Below the pieces are notes generated by a model. The model ran no database searches and was not told where the DNA came from. It saw only the letters and a program-made list of their open reading frames with translations. Positions 46,620 to 55,090 of a DNA stretch of 60,642 bases are shown here, piece after piece. The stretch spans positions 1 through 60,642 of the IMG/VR virus record IMGVR_UViG_3300031673_000043, one strand, 5' to 3'. Position 1 is the stretch's first letter. Every line of letters starts with the position of its first letter. Both the position numbers and the translations under genes were made by a program. The stretch is from a virus.

Positions 46620-46869
46620 AAAAGATCTACATATCCGGGTAGAGCTCACTGGGGAGGACCAGCACACGCTCATTCTTGACAGCAGGGAACACTTCCAAAA
46701 ACACCCAGACCTCACTCTCGATGAAGTTAGGCAACACATAGATACTGAGCTCGACTCCTGGAGACAGAGAGGTCGAGATGAAAAAAGAACCAGAGACGGC
46801 GAACCAGATCCGTCACAGAATACTACAACACTGGAGGATAACACACGGCAGGATGAAGAAGGATCCTGA
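46609..46869 (+). CDS. Hypothetical small acidic protein
   Basis: This 86-residue protein starts at ATG 46609 after AGGAGACCAGTG. It has a beta start (KKDLHIRVELTGEDQHTLIL), a short helix, and a disordered acidic tail. The tail overlaps the next small gene in another frame by 92 bases, so codon constraint here may be shared between the two. Unknown function. Confidence 0.6.
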   Translation: MSNKKDLHIRVELTGEDQHTLILDSREHFQKHPDLTLDEVRQHIDTELDSWRQRGRDEKRTRDGEPDPSQNTTTLEDNTRQDEEGS

Positions 46870-46933
46870 GTGTGCATCCTGTAGAGCACTCGAGGCAGAA
46901 CTCGAGAAGGCAAGGGAGAGGGAGCGGACATGA
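46778..46933 (+). CDS. Hypothetical 51-residue protein overlapping its neighbour
   Basis: This frame (KKEPETANQIRHRILQHWRI, then CASC and a Lys/Glu helix) starts after GAGAGGTCGAG and closes with ATGA overlap into the next gene. It overlaps the previous gene for 92 bases in a different frame. The terminal coupling and Cys pair argue for reality, while the overlap length argues for caution. Confidence 0.45.
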   Translation: MKKEPETANQIRHRILQHWRITHGRMKKDPECASCRALEAELEKARERERT

Positions 46934-47541
46934 TCTGTGGACTATGCAACTGGAAGGGAACCAGACCGAACAAGCAAGGACTCTGGTGCAACTGTGATCT
47001 CTCCGGCAGGAAGCAGATCCGAGCAACCGACTCCGCGTGTGACTGCTTCGATGAAGATCCGAAGGCGCTGGAGTTACTACAGTACGGTCAACACTTGGAG
47101 CTTGAGAACATGAGACTATGGCAGCTGGTGCTCAACCAGTGCTCCGCGCTCACCTCAGCTGAGAGGCTTGTCCTCTTCCACATGAGGATCTCCCAGAACA
47201 TCAAGAGACTCCTGGACCTGATGGACAAGTGCCAGGTCTTAGAGGGTACATCCCTCCTGACAGGACCAGTCCCTCAGCTCCAGGATGCACACAGAGCACT
47301 AAGACAAAAGCTCAAGGAGACCAGCATGAAGTATCCGACACCCGAGGAGGTTGAGGGAGCTGACCGCGTCCAGCTCGCTCGATGGAGCAGGTACCTCAAC
47401 TCACCAGGCGCTGCAGCAATAGGGACTCTAGAGTTCAACGAGCGTCTGGAGGAAGAGGGGAAGATCCTCGAAAGGATCCTCGAGAGGTTCGAGGAGGCCG
47501 GAGGTATGACACCGGAGATCAGCAAGGAGATCGGATGGTAG
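46930..47541 (+). CDS. Conserved phage hypothetical with N-terminal zinc cluster
   Basis: This 203-residue protein has a dense Cys cluster in its first 45 residues (ICGLCNWKG, WCNCDLSG, ACDCFDED). The C-terminus (YPTPEEVEGADRVQLARWSR; ERLEEEGKILERILERFEEA) belongs to a conserved hypothetical type found in many phages. The C-terminal LARWSRYL-PG motif is the recognisable part. Function unknown. Confidence 0.7.
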   Translation: MICGLCNWKGTRPNKQGLWCNCDLSGRKQIRATDSACDCFDEDPKALELLQYGQHLELENMRLWQLVLNQCSALTSAERLVLFHMRISQNIKRLLDLMDKCQVLEGTSLLTGPVPQLQDAHRALRQKLKETSMKYPTPEEVEGADRVQLARWSRYLNSPGAAAIGTLEFNERLEEEGKILERILERFEEAGGMTPEISKEIGW

Positions 47542-47789
47542 ACGAAGAGAAGAAGCACCGGATCATAGTCAAGTACAAGCTCTATGGTGAGCACGTGAGG
47601 ACACGGATCTTCATAGGACCTCTCAACGAGGAGAAGCCCTCGAACGCGGGGAGTCTGTTGTTCCGTCTCGATGAGTTCGAGGCTCTCCGTGAGATCCTGC
47701 AGAAGGGTCTGAAGGAATACAGGAACGCGGAGCTCGAGTTCCGTGAGGTCGATCACATCGGAGGCAAGGATGAAGTTTGCTCCTCCTAG
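47535..47789 (+). CDS. Hypothetical small protein
   Basis: This 84-residue mixed alpha/beta protein (HRIIVKYKLYGEHVRTRIFI; RLDEFEALREILQKGLKEYR) starts after AAGGAGATCGG inside the end of the preceding gene. Its pattern suggests a small beta-hairpin plus helix. No recognised family. It overlaps the next gene by 20 bases. Confidence 0.64.
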   Translation: MVDEEKKHRIIVKYKLYGEHVRTRIFIGPLNEEKPSNAGSLLFRLDEFEALREILQKGLKEYRNAELEFREVDHIGGKDEVCSS

Positions 47790-48078
47790 ATGGACATGGA
47801 GGTTCCTGCCGAAGGAAACACAGAGAGCTCTCACAATTGCGAGTGTCAGAGAGAACATGCTCTTCTTCGGGTATGATCTCAGTGATGTCACCGATGAGGA
47901 GCTCGAGGATAACGCTGTCAGGGCTGCTCGGATGATTGCTCGAGCAATGCCAACAGTGCAGGAAGCAGCAGAGGCAATGAAGACCTTAGCTCGAGCAGCT
48001 GGTCAGGTAGGATTGAAACGAGCAGACATATTGCCAGGACCTGGTGGTGGTCCACAGTCAGATGAGCCGCTTGCCTAG
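47770..48078 (+). CDS. Hypothetical protein
   Basis: This 102-residue protein starts at ATG 47770, five bases after GGAGG. It has a basic start, a helical Ala-rich middle (AVRAARMIARAMPTVQEAAE) and a Gly/Pro-rich tail. The gap that follows (48079-48152) holds nothing I can identify. Unknown function. Confidence 0.64.
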   Translation: MKFAPPRWTWRFLPKETQRALTIASVRENMLFFGYDLSDVTDEELEDNAVRAARMIARAMPTVQEAAEAMKTLARAAGQVGLKRADILPGPGGGPQSDEPLA

Positions 48079-48152
48079 TTCCCCTAGCTAGGCTGTCCCT
48101 TGAAACCCCATTGACTCCACCACCAGGATCCCGGCAGAAGGAGACCACTGAG

Positions 48153-48491
48153 ATGGTATTCAAGAAGAGGAAGGAATACGATCATAGAGAAGCTGTCCAC
48201 GATCTAGTAGATAATCTCCTAGATAAGGAGAAGAGAGTGAAGAGGGGAGGTTCGCGCCCTCGCTGGTTTCCCCGGATGCTCACTATTCCTCGTTTCCTGG
48301 ACCACCAGGGGAGATATAGGGGAGAGGACAGGGAGTTCGTTATAGGAGAACCGTATGGGATGGACAGTGATCTAGTAAAGGATCTAATTAGATTTTGCGA
48401 CAAGCACGGATTCGACTTTGATATTGAGGCCGGTTCTACTTATTATCCTGGAGCTACTGTGCTTGTTAGAATATTCAGGAAGAACACATGA
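48153..48491 (+). CDS. Hypothetical protein, basic N-terminus
   Basis: This 112-residue protein has a Lys/Arg-rich first half (KKRKEYDHREAVHDLVDNLL; RGGSRPRWFPRM) and a beta C-terminal half. Its bases become AT-rich after about position 48360, unlike its neighbours. ATG 48153 follows AAGGAGACCACTGAG. It is coupled to the next gene by ATGA. No family recognised. Confidence 0.63.
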   Translation: MVFKKRKEYDHREAVHDLVDNLLDKEKRVKRGGSRPRWFPRMLTIPRFLDHQGRYRGEDREFVIGEPYGMDSDLVKDLIRFCDKHGFDFDIEAGSTYYPGATVLVRIFRKNT

Positions 48492-49027
48492 AGGGCTTCG
48501 TCATAAATAAGATCCTGACTGAGATAGAGCCCGAGGAACCTATAGGTCAGTGGATCCTCGAGATCCTCTTCCGTGTGCCTCAACCGGTCATCAACATACT
48601 CACTGACTACAAGGCTGAGAACCTTCCTACCCAGGTCTACAGATACTATGCTCACCTGCAGCCTATAGGTCACGAATACCTGGACAGGTTCCACTCTGCT
48701 CGAGCGGATCTCATAGCGTCTCTTCTCGATCCCCCCGAGGAGATCCCTGGGAAGGTAGAGTTCGAGCTCGAACCTCCTGGGGATCCCTCACACTGGTTGT
48801 GCAATCATATCCTCGGGTTCACTAACTATGAGCTCTCTGTCCTCTGCAGGATCCCGGAGCCTCAGCTCTCGAAGCCTCAGCGGTTCCTGCTTCCGGTGTT
48901 GATGGTTGCTCTTGATACGTTACGGGGACTGAAGGCTCACGAGGATCTGTTGACACACTACCACAGGACCAGGTATAGACTCATCAAGTTCTACATGGAT
49001 GCTTACTATCACGCGCTGGACAAGTGA
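48488..49027 (+). CDS. Hypothetical protein
   Basis: This 179-residue helical protein (IGQWILEILFRVPQPVINIL; HEYLDRFHSARADLIASLLD) has a Pro-rich linker and a C-terminal helix pair ending YHALDK. It is the last gene of the operon; its stop touches the stop of the oppositely oriented primase-helicase gene. No motif recognised. Confidence 0.68.
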   Translation: MKGFVINKILTEIEPEEPIGQWILEILFRVPQPVINILTDYKAENLPTQVYRYYAHLQPIGHEYLDRFHSARADLIASLLDPPEEIPGKVEFELEPPGDPSHWLCNHILGFTNYELSVLCRIPEPQLSKPQRFLLPVLMVALDTLRGLKAHEDLLTHYHRTRYRLIKFYMDAYYHALDK

Positions 49028-50878
49028 CTAGGTGCTCCCCTTCGGGAGTGCCCAGGTTGCAACCCTCTTCTTCCCGAAGCCTGTGGTCTCTCTGACTATG
49101 CCGATGTCCTTCCCTACAGATCTGACAATCTTCATATTGATCCCTCTAGCTTCTGCTGCTCGCTCGAGATCACTGAGCTTCATCGGTCCATCAGTCAGAA
49201 CATCACGAAGGAACTCTTCAACCTCGGTCCTCCGCTCCTTCTTGCTGGAGGTGACTGATATGATCTCATCACTGTCGAGATCTACAAAGTCACCCCAGAC
49301 GAACTTAGATCGATCCTGGTATTGCAACTTGTCTGGAAGGGATTCTATTGTGAAGGTGAGCGCAAGAGGTTTCCTGGTGATGTTCAACTTCGTGACTGCC
49401 ATGACTCGAGTGTCTGGATCATCAGGATGTACTCCTATTGTGAGGACCACTCGAGCAAGACCGGCGAAGGCTATACTCCCCTGACCACGGTAGAGAGCTC
49501 GATCCTTCGTTGACTTCGTGAGATGCCGAACAACCAGGACAGAACAGTTGAAGCGCTTTGCAATCTCGGAGAAGTAGGAGAGAGCCTGCTGTGTCTCACT
49601 GGCCTTGTGGGTGTCTGCTCTTCCTATGTAGGTGTTTATGGTATCGAAGACAACCAGGTCTGGCTTCAGAGCTTCAAGTCCTTCATAGACTTCATCGAGA
49701 GCATCCTCTTCATCAACCATGAAGAACTGCTCCTCCTGGAAATAGTTCTTCATGTTCCTGCAGCCGTTGTCAACGAGTCTCCTCTTTGTCACAGTACCTG
49801 CAGAGTTCTCGGTGTCGAAGTATGCAACTTTCCCCTTCACTGCTTTGTGAGCTCTAACAGTGGGGAGTCTCTTCCCATCTACAATGTGCATCCCTATCAT
49901 CTCAGCAAGGTATGACTTACCGAGACCAGGATCTCCCTCGAGGATAGTGAGCTCTCCGCGTGCAAGGTATGGATACCAGATCCACTCAACAGCCTCTTCC
50001 TCTACATCCTCTATAGGTGTGAACAGGAAGCGCTCACTGTCCGCGTCTTCATGTGCTGTGATCGGTGCAGTCTCTAGCTTCTGACTGACTACCTTGTTGA
50101 GCTCGCGCCGGAGCTGCTTGTCTCCATTCCTTCGACCGGCAAACTTATTCCAGGGTGAGACACGAAGTAGAGTGAAGGCCTCATCTGTGGTCATCCCTGC
50201 TTCAATGCAATCATTGTTGAGTCTCCATAGTACCTCACTCCTCTTGCCCGTCTTAGGTTTCCCGTTGAGGATCTCCCTCCGAGCGAACGGAGTCAGCTTC
50301 TTCTCATATCTCTTGAAGACTTTGATTGCTTCACCGAAGCTGGGCTCAGGCTCCTGGTCCTTTGGCAGCAGCTTCTCGATCTCACTAATATTGTAAGAGG
50401 GACCATCACTCCAGAGGACATTGACCTTCGGTGTGTGTTTATACTTATAGTTTGTTGTGTTAGGAACGCGAAGGACCTGGGTGAGATCCCAGCCTCCGAG
50501 ATCTGCTTCGAGCATGTAGGTCAAGCGCCTATTGAGCTCTTCAGTGATCTCTTTGTCTGTGATCCACAGTCCTACATACCTCCCAGGGGAAGACTGCCAT
50601 GCAATAGAAGGCATTGGTTTGATCTCTGATGGATCTACTTCATCAAGATCTGCCCAGAGGAGCTTAGGTAGAACTGCATATTCCTTTAAGCGCCGAGGCT
50701 TTGAGAAGCCGTGGGGACACCAGTACATATCCTTGTCTAGGTTGTCTTGCACGTACTGACGAACCGTCTTGAATTGAGAGCGGGTGAAGAACTTGTCATC
50801 CCACTTCCCTCTTCGACTCTTTGAGGAGATGCAGAAGTATCTACCGGGTTGCTCCTTCCACACCCTTGTCACGAGCAT
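49028..50878 (-). CDS. Primase-helicase (AEP-like primase plus RepA-type helicase)
   Basis: This 616-residue replication protein has an N-terminal primase-polymerase-like region (about 1-170: LLWADLDE with Asp77/Asp79, then GGWDLTQVLRVPNTTNYKYK). The C-terminal AAA/RecA-type helicase begins near residue 305, with Walker A GDPGLGKS (315-322), VAYFDTENS after it and VVFDTINTYIG as the likely Walker B. Such fusions unwind DNA and lay primers at phage forks. It starts after GAGGAGAGCAG. It is transcribed with the small HTH gene upstream. Confidence 0.85.
   Translation of the reverse strand: MLVTRVWKEQPGRYFCISSKSRRGKWDDKFFTRSQFKTVRQYVQDNLDKDMYWCPHGFSKPRRLKEYAVLPKLLWADLDEVDPSEIKPMPSIAWQSSPGRYVGLWITDKEITEELNRRLTYMLEADLGGWDLTQVLRVPNTTNYKYKHTPKVNVLWSDGPSYNISEIEKLLPKDQEPEPSFGEAIKVFKRYEKKLTPFARREILNGKPKTGKRSEVLWRLNNDCIEAGMTTDEAFTLLRVSPWNKFAGRRNGDKQLRRELNKVVSQKLETAPITAHEDADSERFLFTPIEDVEEEAVEWIWYPYLARGELTILEGDPGLGKSYLAEMIGMHIVDGKRLPTVRAHKAVKGKVAYFDTENSAGTVTKRRLVDNGCRNMKNYFQEEQFFMVDEEDALDEVYEGLEALKPDLVVFDTINTYIGRADTHKASETQQALSYFSEIAKRFNCSVLVVRHLTKSTKDRALYRGQGSIAFAGLARVVLTIGVHPDDPDTRVMAVTKLNITRKPLALTFTIESLPDKLQYQDRSKFVWGDFVDLDSDEIISVTSSKKERRTEVEEFLRDVLTDGPMKLSDLERAAEARGINMKIVRSVGKDIGIVRETTGFGKKRVATWALPKGST
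49031..49052. terminator. Hairpin at converging gene ends
   Basis: GGTGCTCCC (49031-49039) pairs with GGGAGTGCC (49044-49052), two G-U pairs, tetraloop CTTC. It lies in the last codons of the minus-strand primase-helicase, right where two converging transcripts meet. No U-run follows on either side, so it may be weak or factor-dependent. Confidence 0.45.
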
Positions 50879-51077
50879 CTGCTCTCCTCTTCTGTTCGAG
50901 CTTCTTCAATCGTTGAACTTCACCCTTCGGGATAAATATCGCCCAGCCCACCTTCTTGAATTTGACTTTTCCGTTATACATCCGGGATGTGAGGAGAGAA
51001 TAGGTGATTCCTATCTCTTCAGCAGCCTTCTTCGCTGGTACGTAGTTCCTTAGATCCACAGGTTCCTCCTCTCTCAT
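50841..51077 (-). CDS. Small helix-turn-helix DNA-binding protein (excisionase/MerR-like)
   Basis: This 78-residue protein has an HTH of the excisionase or MerR type (YVPAKKAAEEIGITYSLLTS, then a wing KFKKVGWAIFIPKGE) and a very basic C-terminal helix. No integrase is present, so a transcription-regulator role fits better than excision. ATG 51077 is chosen because its own promoter lies just upstream. It overlaps the primase-helicase gene by 38 bases. It may regulate the divergent polymerase promoter. Confidence 0.75.
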   Translation of the reverse strand: MREEEPVDLRNYVPAKKAAEEIGITYSLLTSRMYNGKVKFKKVGWAIFIPKGEVQRLKKLEQKRRADARDKGVEGATR

Positions 51078-51085
51078 AATAGGGG

Positions 51086-51112
51086 TTGACAGATATTTTG
51101 ATTTGATATAAT
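51086..51112 (+). promoter_or_regulatory. Promoter toward DNA polymerase
   Basis: TTGACA (51086-51091) is followed after 15 bases by TATAAT (51107-51112); a second TATAAT at 51112-51117 gives 20. TTTGATATAAT also forms an extended -10. It drives the polymerase gene from a start near 51119. Its -10 overlaps the reverse promoter's -10. Confidence 0.6.
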
Positions 51113-51136
51113 ATAATAGAATATTATTTACGTCAA
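51108..51136 (-). promoter_or_regulatory. Promoter toward HTH gene and primase-helicase
   Basis: On the minus strand TTGACG (51136-51131), 17-base spacer, TATTAT (51113-51108). It is the best match for a reverse promoter here and faces the HTH gene 24 bases from the predicted start. It shares its -10 bases with the forward promoter. Confidence 0.6.
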
Positions 51137-51235
51137 CAAGAAAAAGGTATATGATAGCAGAAACTTGACACAATGCAATCTCAATAAATAGTCAGCCCTA
51201 AGACCCTATGGACACTGATACTTACAGGAGACCTG

Positions 51236-54200
51236 GTGCCTTCAGGATTAACAAAACGAGACCCTCGTTGCTCTCGCTGTCCCTTACATAAGACTGCAGA
51301 CTACGTGTGCCTCCTCGGGGATGAGAGATCTCGAAAGCAGATCCTTCTGGTGGGTGAAGCTCCTGGAGTACAGGAGGAAAAGGCAGGCAGGCTCTTCATA
51401 GGCCGTGCTGGTCGATTGCTCCGGCAGACACTCACTCGCTCTGACTTCTCCGAGGAGGATTATAGTATCATCAACTCAGTGTGTTGCAGGCCTCCGGGGA
51501 ACAGAACACCGAAGGCCTCTGAGATCAAGGCGTGCAGGCACTGGGTTCAAAAAGTGTTCGAGGATGTCCGTCCGAAGTATGTCCTTTTGATGGGAAACCC
51601 GGCGCTCAAGTCAGTACTCAATCTCACCGGTATCACGAAGCATCGAGGAAGACCTCAGGAGAAGTCAGGGATCACTTTCCTTCCTACCTTTAACCCTTCA
51701 GCAGTCCTCCGGGATCCGAACAAGACAACAGCGTTCGAGGCAGATCTCAATCTCTTTGCTGAGATAGTAGACAACGGAGGAGTGCCCAGGGAAGAAGGAC
51801 TCAACCCTGTGGTAGTATCGAACAATAAGCTCGTTGCTGAGATGCTCGAGGATCTCAACGGAGGTGTCTCCTTCGACATCGAGACCACATGTCTCTATCC
51901 CTGGGACAAGGGAGCTCAGGTCACCTCTATAGGATTTGGAACAAGGAGAACTCAGTGGATCATTCCGGTCCCTCACTTCCGTCCTGAGTCAAAAATATGG
52001 ACACCTAAGCAGCTCGATGGGATCCTCAATAAGATCACCAGGGAGCTTGAGGACTGTGTGGTCATTGCTCACAATGGAAAATTTGACAGTCTATGGATGA
52101 AGGTACACCACGGAGTAGAGTGGAAGATCGACTTTGACACCATGCTTGCTCACTATCTCTTGAACGAGAACTCGAGGCACGCGCTGAAGTATCTCGCTCA
52201 GATCTACCTCGGTGCCGTTGACTATGATCTGGATCCTCGGACTGCTCCCTGGGACAAGTTCGTTGAGTATCACGCGAAGGATCTCTACTACACCAGGAGG
52301 CTCAAGTACCTGTTTGCAAAGAGGCTCTTCAAGGAGGGGAGCCTGAAGACTATCTTCGATGAGATCCTCATGCCGTGCTCCACTCTATTCACAGAAGCAG
52401 AGCTCAACGGGTTCTATGTTAATGTCCCAGAGATGGGAAGAGTAGAACAGGATCTCACCCAGCAGATCGAGCAGCTCGGGAAGAAGCTCAAGAAGTACGG
52501 AGACATCAACTACAACTCGACACAACAGCTCGCTGAGCTCCTCTTCAAGAAGCTGAAGTTGAAACCTACAAAGTTCACCGGAACAGGAGCAGCCTCCACA
52601 GACAAGAGTGTGCTCAAGCGTCTGAACCATCCTATCACGAAGGCACTGCTGGACCACCGCTCAGCAACTAAGCTCCTCGGGACATACATCAACGGCTGGA
52701 AGCCCTTCCTGGTGGGACGTGTTATTCACCCCAGTTTCCTGCTCCACGGGACGGTGACAGGCCGGACCAGCTGTCTCTCCGCAGATACTCGAGTAACAAT
52801 GCCAGGTGGGTTAAAAGCTATCCAGAACATTAAGAAAGGAGATTTGGTTTATTGTTACGATAATGATGAGTGTTTAACTTTGGATAGGGTAAGTAAGGTC
52901 TGGTGTACTGGTCTAAAGCCTGTGTACTTAATAAAGTGGTACAGTGGACGTAGGAAAGGTTCTCTGGTAGCTACGGGGGACCATCTTGTGAGAACCCCAG
53001 AGAATACGTACAAGCAAGTCCAGTCCCTCCAAAAAGGCGACTCTGTTGTTGCTCTGAGTAGGCACACATATCAAAATTCCCCGAAAGAGTACCCTGAATT
53101 AGGTATATATAAAGATACCTCCCCACGAAGGGATGAGCATCGAGTTTTGTTTGAGATTACTCATGGTTACCCGGCTGAATCTGTACACCATAAAAACGGT
53201 TTGATAAAAGACAATCGCTTATCTAATCTAGTGGGCTTGTCTCGCTCCGATCATACGAAAATGCACCAGACCTCCAAAGAAGCATCAAGGAGAGGCTTTT
53301 TGTCTCATAGCAAATACGGAAGTAAAATTGTAAAAGCGACAATAGTAGCTAGGAGAAAGTGGTCGGAGAAGTTTCTACCCGCTAAAGTTGCCTATAGTGT
53401 ATTTAGGAAATACCAGGGGACTGTGGGGGCAGCAGAAAAAGCCGCTAAAGAACTAGGAGTTAGTCGAAAAACTCTTACTTCTCGTTTAGCTGATCTAGGA
53501 GTGGGGGGTTATAAAAAAAGGAATAACCATACTATCCTGTCTATAGAACGACTCCCAGGACTTCACCAGGTATATGATATGGAAACTGAAACACATCATA
53601 ATTTTATAGCTGAGGAAGTATGTGTTCATAACTGTGAGCATCCGAATTTGCAGCAGGTGCCCAGGGACTCCTCAATCAGAGCACTCATCACAGCTCCCCG
53701 AGGCTGGGAGTTTGTTGAAGCAGATCTCTCCCAGATCGAGCTCCGTATTGCAGCAGAGCTCGCTGGTGAGAAGAACATGCTTGAGACCTTCTACAACGGA
53801 CAGGACATCCACTGGAGGACAGCAGTCAGGGAGATCTCACGCGCCGGAGGAGAGGCTGAGCTGGTACTGAAGACAGCGAAGAGGTACCTCAAGCACAAGG
53901 TAGAGTATGATGAAGCAGTCCGGTTGATCTATGACATGGGTGTGAAGGCTGCAGCGAAGATAGATGACCGCTGGAACGATCTCCGCTTCAAGGCTAAGGC
54001 TGTGAACTTCGGGTTCCTCTATGGTATGTGGCACAAGTCCTTCAGACAGTACGCTGAGGATGAGTATGGGATCAAGCTCTCCGAGCTCCAGGCGAAGGCA
54101 AGCAGGGAAGCATACTTCGACATGTACCCTGGACTCGAGGAGTGGCATGAGAGACAACGGCGCTATGCAAGGCGCTGGGGATATGTGACCTCACTGAGTG

Positions 54201-54580
54201 GAAGGAAGCGCCGTCTCCCTCTCGCTCAACTCGGTAGAGACTGCCCGGAGAGAAGGGATGCAGAACGTCAGGCAATCAATACTCCGGTGCAGAGTTTCGC
54301 AAACGAGCTCAATTTAATGGCAGCACTCCAGATCCGGGAAGAGTTCGGAACAGGGACCTCGGACAAGATCAAGATTGCAGGGACCGTCCATGACTCCATT
54401 CACTTCTGGATCCGTAGGAAGCACGTGGAGAAGATAGTCCCGAGGATCCTGGAGATCATGAGACACCCCGCGCTGCTCGACAAGATGAACATCAAGCTCC
54501 GTGTACCTATCGAGGCAGAGGCTAAGATCGGACCGTGGAGTGCCGGAGTGGAGTTAGAGCAGTGGGTAGAAAAGAGTTAA
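51236..54580 (+). CDS. UDG / 3'-5' exonuclease / family-A DNA polymerase fusion, intein-containing
   Basis: This 1114-residue precursor has three parts. Residues 1-185 resemble family-4 uracil-DNA glycosylase: Cys12 and Cys15, VGEAPGVQEEKAG, RLFIGRAG, then CRPPGNRTP and FNPSAV, with two later cysteines for an Fe-S cluster. Residues 205-395 form a 3'-5' exonuclease (FDIETTCL with Asp214/Glu216; VIAHNGKFDSLW). The rest is a PolI-type polymerase: TGRTS...CEHPNLQQVP, motif A DLSQIELRIAAE, motif B KAKAVNFGFLYG, motif C VHDSIHFW. An intein splits TGRTS from CEHPNL; removal leaves 827 residues. GTG start after AGGAGACCTG. Confidence 0.92.
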   Translation: MPSGLTKRDPRCSRCPLHKTADYVCLLGDERSRKQILLVGEAPGVQEEKAGRLFIGRAGRLLRQTLTRSDFSEEDYSIINSVCCRPPGNRTPKASEIKACRHWVQKVFEDVRPKYVLLMGNPALKSVLNLTGITKHRGRPQEKSGITFLPTFNPSAVLRDPNKTTAFEADLNLFAEIVDNGGVPREEGLNPVVVSNNKLVAEMLEDLNGGVSFDIETTCLYPWDKGAQVTSIGFGTRRTQWIIPVPHFRPESKIWTPKQLDGILNKITRELEDCVVIAHNGKFDSLWMKVHHGVEWKIDFDTMLAHYLLNENSRHALKYLAQIYLGAVDYDLDPRTAPWDKFVEYHAKDLYYTRRLKYLFAKRLFKEGSLKTIFDEILMPCSTLFTEAELNGFYVNVPEMGRVEQDLTQQIEQLGKKLKKYGDINYNSTQQLAELLFKKLKLKPTKFTGTGAASTDKSVLKRLNHPITKALLDHRSATKLLGTYINGWKPFLVGRVIHPSFLLHGTVTGRTSCLSADTRVTMPGGLKAIQNIKKGDLVYCYDNDECLTLDRVSKVWCTGLKPVYLIKWYSGRRKGSLVATGDHLVRTPENTYKQVQSLQKGDSVVALSRHTYQNSPKEYPELGIYKDTSPRRDEHRVLFEITHGYPAESVHHKNGLIKDNRLSNLVGLSRSDHTKMHQTSKEASRRGFLSHSKYGSKIVKATIVARRKWSEKFLPAKVAYSVFRKYQGTVGAAEKAAKELGVSRKTLTSRLADLGVGGYKKRNNHTILSIERLPGLHQVYDMETETHHNFIAEEVCVHNCEHPNLQQVPRDSSIRALITAPRGWEFVEADLSQIELRIAAELAGEKNMLETFYNGQDIHWRTAVREISRAGGEAELVLKTAKRYLKHKVEYDEAVRLIYDMGVKAAAKIDDRWNDLRFKAKAVNFGFLYGMWHKSFRQYAEDEYGIKLSELQAKASREAYFDMYPGLEEWHERQRRYARRWGYVTSLSGRKRRLPLAQLGRDCPERRDAERQAINTPVQSFANELNLMAALQIREEFGTGTSDKIKIAGTVHDSIHFWIRRKHVEKIVPRILEIMRHPALLDKMNIKLRVPIEAEAKIGPWSAGVELEQWVEKS
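52772..53632 (+). mobile_element. Intein with HNH-type endonuclease in the polymerase gene
   Basis: This 287-residue element begins at Cys513 (CLSADTRVTMPGG, block A) and ends with the block F/G signature FIAEEVCVHN before Cys+1. Block B is visible as LVATGDHLVRT. In the middle are an HNH-like segment (HHKNGLIKDNRLSNLVGLSR) and a helix-turn-helix (AAKELGVSRKTLTSRLADLG), giving homing and binding functions. It is markedly AT-rich relative to the extein. It sits inside TGR-S-CxHPNLQ, a conserved polymerase motif, so splicing is probably required for activity. Confidence 0.93.
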
Positions 54581-55073
54581 TAATAAACAAGGTAAGCAAG
54601 ACTGTCTTAACTTCTTACTTTTGTATTAAACGCGGGCGTTTAGAGAGAACTATAAAACATCGTAGTTATAGTTTTAAGGGGCCTGAGATAACTGGCTTAT
54701 TTGTCTCAATTAAAAATAGACTTTATAAGGTTAGTCATGTTTTATTTCGATTGAGTCACAGCTATAAAAAGATTCCTGTTGGTTGTGAAGTAGATCATAT
54801 TAATAGGGACTATATGGACAATAGGGTATGTAATTTGAGACTGGCAACCTGGTCCCAAAGTCAAGCAAACAGGGGGATTAAATCGGGTATATCTGGTCTC
54901 CGGGGAGTCTATCCTAGCGGTAGTAAGTCGAACCCCTGGAGGGCTAGAGGATTCGTTGTGACGGGCGCAGGATTGAGTTGGGGCTGTTCAAAGATAAGAA
55001 AAGCGCTGCTGAGGCTTACAATGAGTATGCGCATAAGATATTCGGTAAATTTGCTGTACTTAATAAGGTTTAA
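54562..55073 (+). pseudogene. Frameshifted HNH/AP2 homing endonuclease
   Basis: The frame from GTG 54562 encodes an HNH start (SHSYKKIPVGCEVDHINRDY, NRVCNLRLATWSQSQANRG) and the first part of an AP2 domain (NPWRARGF). Near 54950 the continuation switches to another frame, which reads CDGRRIELGLFKDKK, then AAEAYNEYAHKIFGKFAVLN, the normal AP2 end, to TAA at 55073. One base appears lost. Strongly AT-rich. It overlaps the polymerase stop by about 19 bases and ends just before the nuclease gene. A sequencing error or programmed shift is possible. Confidence 0.8.
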
Positions 55074-55090
55074 GGGAAGGAGCTGGAACA

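Noticed and set aside
50841-51077. Phage repressor or excisionase implying a temperate lifestyle
   Set aside because: The HTH protein is small, there is no integrase or attachment site, and no CI-like repressor gene was found. A local regulator is simpler.
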